Notes under the pieces: model-generated
Told to the model about the DNA's origin: nothing
Seen by the model: the letters and a program-made list of their open reading frames with translations, nothing else
The model's database searches: none
Made by a program: the position numbers and the translations under genes
Shown: piece after piece, positions 39,139 through 50,601 of the stretch
How positions within the stretch are numbered: the stretch's first letter is position 1
How the letters are laid out: every line of letters begins with the position of its first letter
Origin: Prunella strophiata
Taxonomy: Eukaryota > Chordata > Aves > Passeriformes > Prunellidae
Assembly (NCBI GenBank): GCA_036583965.1
Contig: JAZBQD010000034.1
Span: forward strand, 8,889,040-8,953,039
Direction of reading: 5' to 3'
Length of the DNA stretch: 64,000 nt

Positions 39139-42100
39139 GTTCTGGTTCCCAGTGGTGCTGCACAATCATTTGTCACATCTGAACTCCCAGAATGGATTCC
39201 CAGCTAAACACTGATGTGGCAAGAGAAAACCATGCAAGGGATAACACTTTGGCTGTTTCATCTGAAAAATCCATTCTTATCAGAGGACTTGCATTCATAC
39301 CTTTGATGTAAGATCACTTCCAAGAACTCTGGAATTATATGAAGTTACCTACTCAGTCTTAGACTTACAAACACCATGTGTACCCAATTATACTCATTCA
39401 CATCCCATTTTTACTAGAAATCTTTGACCTTAGAACACTATTTTTTCTCATTACTAGCTGCAGAATTTTCTTTTTATTCCCTTTTTAGATAGAAAACTCA
39501 CATTGCTAAGTCTCACCACTCAAAATTGTACAGGTGGCAGAGAAACCAACTCAGACATCTATTCTGAAGCTATGAAAGATGATTGCTCTACCTCATGATA
39601 GCCTGGGCATAATACATGATATACAACTGAAGATTTTTCTGAAGAAGGAAGAAAAGCCTAAAAATGAATCAGAGACTGCTTTGAGGCTCCTGTATTAAGC
39701 ACATCATCTTTTACATCCTAGCCATCAATAGAATCTCCCATCAATTTCTGTACCATTAATGGATGCTATTAGAACATTTAGAACAGGATACATTCCACAC
39801 AAATAACTGCAAAAATAGTGGTCTATGTTTAAAAGTTTACATACTCTGTTGAGCAGACAAAATACTGAGTGGTGACTAACCTATATGCTTAATGACACAT
39901 ATCATCCAATCATCAAAATATTCATTTTCCTGGGCTCATCTGAATAAACCAAGGATATCTCTGTGCTGCCATCTGCTTTGAATCTTATTTTGTTGTTGCT
40001 GTTCAACCATTGCACACAAATAGAAACACTCCAAGTGTAGCACAGAAGTCTTGATGCAGTTTCAGAAATATTTCACAATAAGGTACACAAGAAAAATGTC
40101 CCATGTGGTGTCAGAGTATAAATTATGGCAACTGGTCAGCTCGAGCTCCTTTTCTGTCACTGAGGGGTTGGGAAACCCTATATTTGCTGGGCCAGGCCTT
40201 CAGAGCAAGAGGGAAGAAGTAGGAAAAACAAAAGGAATCTTGTTAGAGGCCAAAATTGCAAAGTCATTGTAAACAGCTCTCATTTGAAAAGATTTTTGAG
40301 CACATTTCCTTTTATTTACTATCTATCCTGCAGCACAAGTTTCCTTTGGGAAGCTCTAGGGCTTTTATTTCACCTACCTACCCCCACAGCCCACATGAAA
40401 CCTGGCAGAGATCAGTCTCCAGCCTCCACAGAAGGGCATGCAAAAACACTTTGCCTAAATAACAGGGAGAAGTGGAAAAAATGCTTCCAGGAGTTCTGAG
40501 AAAGCATTTATGCAGAGCAGGAATTGAGAAACCCTGTGCCTGCTAATGCCCCAGTGACAAGGAGCAGATTACATTAGATAAAACCCTCTTGCCATTGCTG
40601 GTGGCAGCAGACAGGGCCAAGTTCAAATAACCAGAGGGACTCTTCAAATGAACAAATTGAACCTTGGGAGGATTCTGGAGAATGTTGGATTATTTTCCAA
40701 GTACCCTGCATGAGGTGAAACCCCCATCATTACAAAGCAGGGAATCAAAGTCCAAAATGTGCAAAGCTCAGGGAAAGAGTTAATAGAGCATAAACTTGAG
40801 ACAAGATAGTTATCCTATTTGCATGTCCCAACTCCCCAGCAATAATTCTGATTTTGCATTTACCAGGATAAGCACATCAGTCCCTCCAGAGCCACCAACT
40901 AAACCCCCATATCTCAAGCACAGGGGTAGCCCAGAACAGTCCTCAAGCAGTTCCTCTGCACAAACTCCAAGTACAACTTTGCCAGGAGAATCCCACTGCC
41001 TACATCAGTAACACCAATTCCACCTCTGTTAGTCAGAAAGCACTGAAGGAAAAAGTCACATGTAGGAAAGAGCCCTTTTAAGCTTCAATTCTCTGCCATC
41101 CAGCAAGAATTCCACTTTGTGGCATCACCTGGAAAAACAACCCAGCATCACAGAGATCTCAGTGGAAAGATCCCAGCCAGAGCTCTGGGAAGCAAAACCT
41201 GTTCAAAGTTGGCTGCTCTTCTCCAGCTTCTCATTCCTGAGCTTGACTCCACTAATGAAATAACTTTTCAGCTGGGTGAGATTTGTGCCAGCTTGAAGAG
41301 TTACATGGAGGAGAGTTTTGTATCAAGCAGAGCCATAACAGCATTGTCAAAGTTTTTTTTGTGGCAGAAGTGCACATTTCTAATGTGATTTCTTATTTTA
41401 ATAAACTGCAATAAAGAGTAGTAAGTCTCCTAAATTGCATCCACATGACACAGGGAGCTTACAGCAGGTCTGGGATCTCTACCAGCTCAGGACATCCCTG
41501 GGGGAACTGTGCTCTCCTCAACCACTCTCCTCTGATCAGCAAAATAGAATAGAATGGATTTATTGTCCAATGATGCAACTTAAAATGAAAATGTGCTTTT
41601 TCAATATTCACAAGCTGCCTTTAAAACTTCATTTCAGTTTTGAAAATTTTTCCCCAGAATGACAAAACCCAGGCTTTGAGCCAAAGAGTAAAGCCCTTAA
41701 CATAAAACTTCAATAAAAACCAAAGACTATCTATTTCACCTCTCCAAGATATTTCCAGCATTCCCCAGAAAGGCCTTGCTGTGGCTATTAGCTGACTAGT
41801 TACACTGGAGTTTTAGAGACTTATTACACTGCTCTACAATTATTGCCAACTCATCCTAAATTACCAGCTTCTCTAAGCCTGGGTGATGCAAACAGTACTT
41901 AAGAGACAAAGACATGACAGTGTCAAGCTAATGCAAGACCAGAACTTCTCAGTCTGTGAAGCAGCACAGCCAAATGTGTGATCACTCCCCAGCACCACCT
42001 CTCCAGGTCACTCCATTCATTCAGCAGGAGGATGGATCAGAGGTCTTGGATGGGTGTGGCTGAAGGCTCTGAGCTGACACTAAACCATTCACAGCAGCAA

Positions 42101-43218
42101 ATATTAAGGCAAAAATATCCCTCAGTCCTCCTGCCAATGCTTGTTCACATCCCAAGCCCTCCCCTCAAAACAACTCACCTGCAGCTTTCCTGGCAACTGA
42201 TAAGAGAGCTGCAGGTGAAATTCTGGGCAAGGGGAATTAATTCAAGGCTGGTTTAATGCAAGATAAAATTAAGTGTTCTCTTTTTCAGTAGTGCTGGAAA
42301 AAACCTAAGATGGCTCATGCCGTGCTACTGTTGGAGCTCAAGTGATATGGAATAAAACAACCAGTGCAGATGACTGAAACAAAGCAGGAGAATTAAATCC
42401 TAGAGAACAGCCTGGGACACCCTGGGGCAACCTGATCCTTTGGGTTTGTCAATGTCAGCTACAGGGCTAAAACCATTCCTTCAAAACATCTCCAACCACC
42501 TCCTCTGCCACACAACCAGCCCACCCCCAGGATTAGGTACCTCTGAGTGCACAATTTCTTGCAGAAAAAGGGAAGAGAAGCTCCAGAGCAGGAGGTCCCT
42601 GCAAACCCAGCTGCCTCCAGCACTGCCAGGTACAAACCCAGCACCACTGCAGTCACACAACAGCTCAGAAATGGCTTTAAACTTTCTCCAACTCCTCAGA
42701 TAGCCTTTAAACAGTCAAGCTAATCCAGCAGGCATCAAAGCATCCAAGTTCCTGCTGCCACACCTCAGCATTCCTCAGGCACAGCCCAGCTGCCCAGTCC
42801 TACCCTACAGAGCCCCCTGAGGGGCCTCAAAACCACTCCAACATAAATTTATTTGCAGAGAACTGATGAGTAGAGGGCTTGGTTAAGGTTGCATCACCTC
42901 AGGATAACCAACACCATCAGCCCCACTCTCAGTTATAAACCCCCTTGAGTCCTACCTTGCAGTTCCATGCATGGCTGGTCTCATCCCTCCCAAAGTGGGG
43001 ATCAGCAGGGGGACAGAACCCACAGGTGAGAAGTCCAGGAGAGCTGGAACAGCCACAACTCTAACTCTTGTCTGTCCTGGAGCTTTATAAACTCTCCCCA
43101 ACACCTCTTCCCTTTCCCCATCTGTGTTGGGTTAAGGAAAACCAGCCCTTCCCTCAACCCTCTGTCTGGGCTCACATCCATCCCATCCTGCCCTCTGGAG
43201 ACAGAGCCTGCTCTGCCA
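39139..43218. other. non-coding unique sequence
   Basis: No open frame above 92 codons and no repeat body recognised. 42440-43200 is richer in C on the plus strand (many CCC runs) than its surroundings. Confidence 0.6.
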
Positions 43219-43250
43219 GGATAAATGATCTAAGATCAGCCAGAAACTGA
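43219..43250 (+). repeat. 32-bp dispersed inverted repeat, copy A
   Basis: This 32-bp block begins GGATAAATGATCTAAG and ends AGCCAGAAACTGA. Its reverse complement recurs at 46419-46450 with one difference in 32 positions (the T/A in the centre of GATCT[A/T]AGATC). Copy A is itself extended into a hairpin: CTAAGATCAG (43230-43239), a 7-nt loop, and CTGATCTTAG (43247-43256), ten perfect pairs. The flanks of the two copies resemble each other only weakly (AGCAG on one side, a two-base offset). It is not CR1. The identity is far beyond chance for a 64-kb window, but the element family is unknown to me. Confidence 0.8.
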
Positions 43251-46131
43251 TCTTAGCAGCTTCTCATCTTGCTGCCCTGCCTTGTCACCTCAGAGACTTC
43301 TCTGGTGACCCAATGGGCAAAGTCACCTCAGGTCCAGCAGGCTGGGCAGGCTCATAGTGCAGGCAGAAAATACAAAACCTTTGGAAAACACAATACACTT
43401 TTTTTTTTTTTTTTCCCAATGCAGCTACAAAGGACACCAAAGCCATGATAACCTCTGGTACCTCAGCTCTGTGCACATCTTTCCAAGGCAGAGCTCAGAC
43501 TCCAGCACACAGACAGATGGTGGCTGTTAATCACAGTTTCCCCTCTCTGCAGCCCAGGAGGGGAGGTTAAACACCAGCAAGACCTTATCTGTAGCCAAGC
43601 AGCCATTTTGGGTCCCCATGCAGGGTGTCAGCAGTGTGGTGATGAATAAGGGAGTGTTCCTCCATGGCAAGGCTCTCCATCATGTTAAATGAAGGCTTGA
43701 CAGCTTTGCTGTGTGCAGCCTGCCCTGCATGGTGACTTCAGCAAGGGCAGAGCAGCAGCTCCACGTTCAGGGTCATGGCTCCACGTGGGCAGCAGCAAAA
43801 ACAACAGCCCAAGGACTCAGAGAGGAGAGCAGAAAAGTTCAGAGCAAGGTAGGGGGGTTTGCTGAGTCTAATTAGCAGGAAAAAGTTAGGGGGAAAGGGT
43901 CTAATTCTCAATTTAAGTGACCTTCACTGCCTGCTATACTTCTCTGCCTTCTTATCATCTCACATCTGATAGGAAGCAAATCTTTGGGTGGATTTATTGT
44001 CTGAGTGTTTTTGATACAGACAACCACCCTCACAGCTCCCCTGTGTCCATTCTCCTCCAGGTTTAGGGGGAAGCACCCAGGCTAGAGGGTGCTTGCCCAG
44101 CTTAGGGAGGAGTTTGTGCTCCTTGGAGGGTACACAGCATCCAGGGGTGGGGCAGCTTCTTGAGAAAGGACTAAAGCAAAATATGTGCACCCAGAAATTG
44201 GCTGAGTTTCTGGACTGAGAGCCAGCAGAGGGACTTGACCTGCTCTGTGGGTGCATGGTGGGAGAGGGACCTGGGTTACTGAACCCACTTCTTTCATAAT
44301 GGCTCCAGTGTGCAGTCTAATAAATGCTGGCTTTTACTTTTTAAAGCCTGATGAGAATTCTGACGTGTTCACAATTAAGGAGACGTTTAAACAGCTCCCC
44401 CCAAAATCCCTAAAGCTTTATCTAAGAGTCCCTCTTCCCAGGTCCCTATCCCTGCCTCCCACCTTGGCTGGCACTGCCTCCCTGTCCATTTGCCCTTCTC
44501 CTCTACCTTCTGTCCTTACCACCAGCAGTGTTGGTGAACCAGCACAAGCACAGAAATACAGCTTGCTTCAGCTTTGGGAAATAGTATTCCACTTTTTACT
44601 TTATCATCCCCTCAATCCAAGTGCTGCAGAAGTTCACACCAAACCCTCTTACCCCATTGCTGTTCTCCTGACACACTCAATACCAGTCAGGCAGCCCTGG
44701 CTCAGGGAGCTGACAGCTTGACACAGCACAACCTACCCAGGGAAAGGGTGGAATCACATTTCTTATTTGCAAATCATGTTTATCAGAAGACTTCTCAAGG
44801 CCATGTGCAACACAGAAGTTTCTGCAGCCCTTCCCAGACACAGCCAAGGGCACCTGTGCTGTGTGTGGGTACAGTGCATGGCAGCTGCTCCACCTTCCAG
44901 GAATGTGCCTTTTGTGGTGCCCAGCTTGGGAAGGGTTCTGCACGAAGATGAGCACACAGTTCGTCCTAAATGTAGAAATCACACCTACAGGGGGGATAAA
45001 TAGCTTTCTGACAAGTAGACAGAAGCTAATTGAAGACTTTCACTAAAATTGTACAGTAGCAAAAGGTAAAAGTTTAATGCTAAAGCAGCTATGAAATAAT
45101 AGAGGAGAGAGATAAGTGTTGGCTCTGCTTGTTGCATAGACTCTGTTTGTTCCAAGAAAAGTTAAGCAAAAAGTCCACCTCCCAAAGAAGAATATTAATA
45201 TCTGTTAACTTTTATTCCCACTGCTAATATGCATATGTGTCATCGAATTCTGGCATCATTCCTCCCTTTTAAAAATATTTAGATGATGTCTTTACTTTTC
45301 TAAATTCCTTCATGAGGGAAGAATGGGTAAGATACAATGCTGCTGAGCTGTGTTACTCAGATACTCTTTTTATTATTCATTACATAAAGCTGTTGATCTA
45401 GGAAGATGATTATTATTCTATGGGAACAGAAACACTTTGGACAGTTAGATTGGTACCACTAGAAACAAAACAAGACCAAAGCAAAAGGAAAAATCTGTAG
45501 CAGCAAAACAAAGACAAGCTTTTGCTAGGTCAGCTCCTGTGCATTGCCTTAGGGAAAATAGATGCCTCTGTTGATTTTGCAACTTTTATTCCTCGGCTCA
45601 GGAGGAGGCATTTGGGAGGAAATTATGGATAGTTTCGCTTGGAGGAAGTTTAATTTTCAAACTGCTCTGCCCACATGAGCTTTGCACAGAAGGTCTCTCA
45701 GGGCCCCCTTTTGTTTCTTGTGTGCTGGGGGCAGCATTCAGCAAGCAGCTCCTGAGGATGGGGTGGTGAAGGGTAATCAGGCAAACAAACTCACTCCTCA
45801 AGTCTCAGGCTAGGAGGAGATGCCAAGCCTGAATGAAAACTATTTCAGTTCATTACTTGGCACTTTAATCATTAACTGGTGCCTTTGCATCCAAGATCTG
45901 GCCAGACTCAGTGGAATTAATCCTTTTTTCAACTTTATATTTGTTCATTCCTTTTTTCCACAGTGATGGAATTTAAAAAAAAAAAAAAGAGCATTCATAA
46001 TTCTCACTGCTGCTTGATGATCAATACTGAAGTGTCAGAGAGGTGTCTGGCAAGATGTGTCTGAATCCTCCAGAGTATTTGCTGTGCTGTAATCAGAATA
46101 ACACAGCAGTGCTGTGCCCTGCACATGAGAA
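43251..46131. other. spacer between the two 32-bp repeat copies
   Basis: Apart from the poly(T) at 43399 it is unique. Frames at 44251-44721 and 44574-44951 (156 and 125 codons) overlap each other and opposite-strand frames and show no domain. If the flanking 32-mers mark an element, this would be its interior, but no transposase or other protein is visible. Confidence 0.5.
43399..43414 (+). repeat. poly(T) tract, 16 T
   Basis: Sixteen T ending in CCCAATGCAG. Simple sequence; nothing further supported. Confidence 0.9.
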
Positions 46132-46154
46132 CATTCCCATTCCCACAGGAATGG
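46132..46154. promoter_or_regulatory. triple TEAD-type (M-CAT) motif cluster
   Basis: CATTCC at 46132-46137 and 46138-46143 in direct repeat, and GGAATG at 46148-46153 inverted. CCATTCC-CACA-GGAATGG also forms a perfect 7-bp hairpin. CATTCC is the TEAD core; double or triple sites raise affinity in known M-CAT enhancers. Function here is untested. Confidence 0.3.
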
Positions 46155-46418
46155 AGGGATGCTGACAATGTCAGAGTGTCAGGAGCACATGGGTGTGCAT
46201 ATGAAGAGCTCACAGACCCTCAGCACTGAATGTTTGCTCCTCCCTGGCAGTTTTTTGGTCTTCAAAGAGTTCTCACTGGATTCCCCACTGGTAAACTCCA
46301 CTGTGCCCTGGCCAAGTTTTATCAGGCACTGCCAGATGGAAGTTTTTCAAGAAAGGTACTCTGACTGCGTGGGGAGTGGGAACTGCCATGTCCTCACCAA
46401 CCTCTTGCACAACATAAC

Positions 46419-46450
46419 TCAGTTTCTGGCTGATCTAAGATCATTTATCC
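46419..46450 (-). repeat. 32-bp dispersed inverted repeat, copy B
   Basis: Reverse-orientation partner of 43219-43250, running from TCAGTTTCTGGCTGATC to ATTTATCC on the plus strand. The central GATCTAAGATC is a perfect 5-bp palindrome around one base. It lies inside an ATG-initiated open frame of 125 codons (46159-46536, plus strand) that has no domain I recognise. Nothing shows that the frame is translated. Confidence 0.8.
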
Positions 46451-46902
46451 AAATGCTCAGCAGTCCTGAGAAACCCTTTCAAAAAGGTTTCTTCTTTTAC
46501 AAGTCACACAAGTTTCTGGCAAGGGAGGCAGAATAGTCCCTGATAAAACTGCAGAGCAATAGGACACTGCTGTAGGAGTAAGAACTGTTTGTATGTATTC
46601 CTTCCTCTGGATGTTTGTTAATATTATTCACTGCTTAAATATGAATGGATGGCTTGTGTGCAGAGTTTCTTTGGGGGATCTGCCAGTGCAGTAATGAAAT
46701 GGGTGTTCTGCCTGGCCAACAGCAATTTCTGTCCCCTCTGCCTCCTGTCTCCACAGCCTGAGAGTCACTCTTCATTTCTGCCAGTTGCACTGGAAATTGC
46801 TTGTCCAGCATGATGGGTTTGTTCCTCTCTCTGTGACCTGTCACACAGCTGGGCAGCCCCTGGAGAGTCAGGTTTGCACAGCACTGTTTTGGGTTTCCTG
46901 CC

Positions 46903-46923
46903 AAAAAAAAAAAAAAAAACCAA

Positions 46924-46955
<32 letters not shown>

Positions 46956-46989
46956 AAAACAAAAAACCCCTCCACAAACAACAAAAAAC
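46903..46989 (+). repeat. A-rich low-complexity tract
   Basis: A17, then interrupted A/C sequence with AAAC units, then A18, and a further ACAAAAAA segment. It explains the long open frames on both strands between 46765 and 47298, which read poly-Lys on one strand and poly-Phe on the other, so those should not be called genes. The tract could be the decayed tail of an insertion, but no retrotransposed body is recognisable upstream. Confidence 0.93.
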
Positions 46990-48393
46990 TCTCAAAGACC
47001 AGGTGGCTGGAGAAGGCAAAAGTGCAGGTAGTTTTGAAATCTGCAGCTGAGCAGTTTGTGAGGCTGTGCCAGCCCCAGAGGGACCCCAGCACCTGCACAG
47101 CAGGCTGGAGGCACCAGCCAGTGCAGTGGGGTGAGAGCAGCAGAAAGCACACAGTGAGGAGCTCAGAAAGCAGCCAGGCAGAGAGGCAGGAATGTGAGCA
47201 GCTGGGAGAGCTGTGGCACTCCAGTGTCCCCAGCAAAGCCACCACAGTTTGCAGTGAGCAGAGAGCTGAGCCTCAGCTCTGAGCCTGGGACTTGGCACAA
47301 AGATTGATGGGCATATCCAGCTCCCAGGTGGCTCAGGAGGTCCAGCACAAGCTCTGGATCAGACTATAAAGGATCATCCAGGCCTGACTTTTATATGGTG
47401 GCAGGATTATGTGATTTAGGATGTGTAAGAGAAAACCATGCCAAAAGCTACACATGGGTTAGGTCAGGCAGCAAAGCCTCTGGTGGGACCTCAGGGGACA
47501 CTGGCTGCCAGAACAAAGGGGTTCTCACACTGGCCAGGCCCTCTTCTGCTAAAGGAGAGGCAGCAGAGTCTTGTTCCCTCTGTGTTTCCTTCCTTTGCAC
47601 GTCTCTGCCTTCAAAATGTAACTTGGACATCACAGAAGCAGAACAGACATTCAGTTTTGCTCTCCACCACAGCCTGGAGAAAAATTGGTGTTACATCAGA
47701 ATTAATCTAGGAGCACTAGAAGTGATGAGAGGCCTTCAATTTTCAGGTCTAATCAAAATAAGAATTTTTGCAGCATTTTGGATGCTGTCTCTTTAGTTGT
47801 TTCAGAAACCTCCATGCAGCCACTGCCTACTCTCAGTATCAGAAAGTGTTAAAATCATTCCAGTAAAATGAGAAATCTCCTAAAAAATTCTACTGTGGCC
47901 TTGAAATTATATCAACTATGATAAATGCTGAAAAAGTTTGGTTCTTTTCCCACCACTTTTTTCATTTTTTATGCTCTTCTCATTCCAAGTGGCCCAAGGA
48001 AGAAAGCTGTGAAGTTTTCATTCCTCAAGGTGCTTTCAGCAGGGCTGAAAGGGAAATCCAGTGGCAAAGGCTATGCCTGAAGTGTGTCCAACTAAGCAGA
48101 CTCCAGCTAATCAGTGAGATTATTTTCAAGTGCTTATCCAAATTGAATCTGGAAACTTTTATGTGGTTTTAGCACATCCCCAAGGCCTCACATTACAACG
48201 ACACAAACATGACACAGTGCATCCTGTTGCTGTCTTTCTGCTTGATTGATGATTACAAAAAGGCATCAAAGCACAGTGGCAGGTTTTGAATGTTGATTTC
48301 TGTAGGAACTTTTAGAAAAAAATTCAAAGTTTGTGGGGGAAAAAAACCCTTGGAAGAGCCTGTTCATTGATATGTTCCCTAAAATGTTTTTGG

Positions 48394-48410
48394 TTTTTTT
48401 TTTTTTTTTT
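48394..48410 (+). repeat. poly(T) tract, 17 T
   Basis: Seventeen T, then GCCTATTTTATTGTGGTTCTTTCCCCCCAG. The last AG (48439-48440) resembles a 3' splice site, but no downstream donor or terminal exon signal is convincing, so only the repeat is annotated. Confidence 0.9.
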
Positions 48411-49376
48411 GCCTATTTTATTGTGGTTCTTTCCCCCCAGCAATGGCCACAGTGAGCACAACATGGGCAGACCAGAACTGGGAAGGTGGAGAAATGTGAT
48501 TTTATTCACACAGGACCTAATCCCTGTCCTGCTGCAATCAGCAGCTCTGTTGAAGTTGATTGCCTCCAAAATTAAATTTAAGCCCAGGAACTCTGGGAAC
48601 GTGTGTTCCATGTCCTGGCTGGGAGGAAACAGCCAAGGGTGGGTGGACAAGGAGGGGGTGTTTTGCTGTGTAATAAACACCAGCTGAAGGAGAATCAGTG
48701 GCCACCAGGGGCTCAAGGACAATGGGGTGACACAGGGCCATCCACTGTGAGAGTGGATGAGGAGAGGAGAAACCAGCATGGCTTGGTCCCCATCACTTCC
48801 TTATTCTCCATCTCAGTTTCTCCTTATTCACTTGTGTCATTACTGTGTTCTTTTGTCCTCCATGCTAATTTGTTATTCTATTATCTGTGGAGGTGGCTTC
48901 ACAACACAATTAAGGAAAAGAAATCAACATTCCCAACCTGCTTGGTTGTGCTTGCTCTGTTAAGCTGTCTTTTGAAAATCTGTATTTAATTAAAATGGAA
49001 CATTAGGATGCTGTTTTGGAAAGGTTGTAACTCTTCTGTTCTGCTATCCACTGAACTGTTTATTATCTTTTCAGATTGCCTGCATTTGTAGCAATTTTTG
49101 ATGCATTATGTTTTGTGCTTATGTCAAAATCAAAATAACAATGGATGGACATAAAGAGAAAAAAATCCCAGACTTTCTTATTTTTCTCTGAAAAGTAACA
49201 GATATTTACAAACTGCAGTCTTCTTATTTTATCAGAATAAGAAAAGAAATTTCCTGGGCACAAATAACAATAAATTCACCTTTGATATTTCTTTGTCCCA
49301 GAGATTAATTTGTCCTGTTTAATTATGGGATTAGTTTTCTTTATTGTGACATTGTTATCTTTTTTTTTCTTTTCAG

Positions 49377-49460
49377 ACCTGTTCTACCTTCATGCTATGG
49401 GAATGACTGATTGAACTGATTCCCTCTGCACCAAATAAATGCTACTCCCACTCCACGGGC
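49377..49460 (+). other. candidate terminal exon (lncRNA or 3' UTR)
   Basis: A good 3' splice site (TTATTGTGACATTG branch-like segment, then TTTTTTTTTCTTTTCAG ending at 49376) is followed by a short sequence with stops in all phases, AATAAA at 49434-49439, and GT-rich TTTGTGCTGG about 27-36 bp after it. This is the arrangement of a short last exon. The frame ends at once, so a non-coding transcript or the last codons of a gene outside the window would be the readings. Confidence 0.2.
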
Positions 49461-50464
49461 ATTATTTGTGCTGGAAATAATTGTTGGAAATTTTTGAAAA
49501 GCCACATTCAAACCAGGACCATACCTGACTATTTGAGAACATAAAAGCAGGATCTTAAACTAATTCATGGGCATGCACTGATCTAGGGGTTTTCTTTCCC
49601 TTTTTTCACAGCCAGTGAGCAGAGAGCCCTGCAAGTACATAAAAATATCAACTTTTGGGTCAGGGGAGGACTTCATAGATCCTCCATTTCCTGGTGTAAA
49701 TCTGGGATTGGTGCAGTTTTGCTGCTGCTCCTGCCCTGGGTCAGCCCAGGCTTCCTTCACACCAAGCCCAGTGATGTCTCACAGGGTGACCCAGGGGAAA
49801 TTTTCTTTAATGGGGCCAGGCAGGAGATGAGCTCTGCTCACAGCCTGAGCACCCTGAAAGTGAGATCCCTCTGTTCTTTTGTCAATCACTCATGTTTTTT
49901 ATAGCCATCCTCACTAGCAGATTTCATAGGAAGTTCAGGGCATCAAGCCAAGGCTATTAAATGTAAATACAGTAGTGTTTCTTTTCCACTGCTGTCTAAT
50001 TGCCTTGGCCCCCTGAGAAAGAAGATGATGTGAGGGGGGACCCTCTAACAGGAAATAAACTGGGTGTAAATCTAGGCTAATAAACTTTTTCAGAGACCTC
50101 AATTCATAACACAATGCTGCAAAAGAAAGAGTTCATCCAAGAGTTAGGAGCTCAGCTAATACTTACCCTTCCTGGAAATGAGTATTCTGGGTTACAATCT
50201 GCTCCCATATAGGTTTTAATTAAGAGCAACAACATCAAAGGGAAAAAATCTACATATTTACTGATATAAATCTATAGTGGGGAGAGATTCTGCCCCCCAG
50301 TGGGGCTATTCAGTGATAAAATACAAAAGTGATAGAAACCAGGAGAGGCTTTTGCAGCTCTACAGCACTGGGCTGCTTCTTTCTGCCCAGTGAGTCCTGC
50401 TGGGGTGGGGATAGAGGTGCCTGGAGAGAAGCCCTCAGCAAATCCTGCTGCCACTGCCAAAGAA

Positions 50465-50601
50465 GAGCACAGAATGAATTGGATTTGAAGGGATCTTAAA
50501 TCTCATCTCCTTCCAAGCCCTCCTGCCATGGGCAGGAGCACTTTCACTAGAACAGGTTGCTCCAAGCCCTGTCCTACCTTCACCTTGGACCCTTCCAGTG
50601 G
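50465..50601 (-). mobile_element. CR1 LINE 3' end fragment
   Basis: On the minus strand this is the last ~135 bp of a CR1 element. Read on the plus strand it shows the reversed tail CACAGAATGAATTGG, then GGGATCTTAAA, CTCCTTCCAAGCCCTCCTGCC, ATGGGCAGGAGCACTTTC, ACTAGAACAGGTTGCTCCAAG and CACCTTGGACCCTTCCAG, in the order of the avian CR1 3' end. It stops at CTTCCAG, where the consensus would continue, so it is 5'-truncated. The preceding 180 bp (50285-50464) are GC-rich but not CR1. No coding capacity remains. Confidence 0.92.

Larger units (their letters stand above)
46451..50464. other. non-coding, low-complexity-rich sequence
   Basis: Includes the A-rich tract at 46903-46989, the T-run at 48394 and the candidate terminal exon at 49377. 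The overlapping frames on both strands at 46765-47298 and 48324-48989 are explained by these homopolymers; the 177-codon minus frame opens with GTG. Confidence 0.57.

Noticed and set aside
46765..47298. Long open frames on both strands
   Set aside because: Both pass through the A-rich tract, giving poly-Lys on one strand and poly-Phe on the other; the minus frame opens with GTG.
48441..48687. Possible exon after poly(T) and CCCCCCAG at 48440
   Set aside because: The acceptor look comes from the homopolymer; no downstream donor or poly(A) signal is convincing and frames overlap on both strands.
48699..48716. CTCF-like TGGCCACCAGGGGCTC
   Set aside because: Two mismatches at strongly preferred core positions (C and T where G and C are required).
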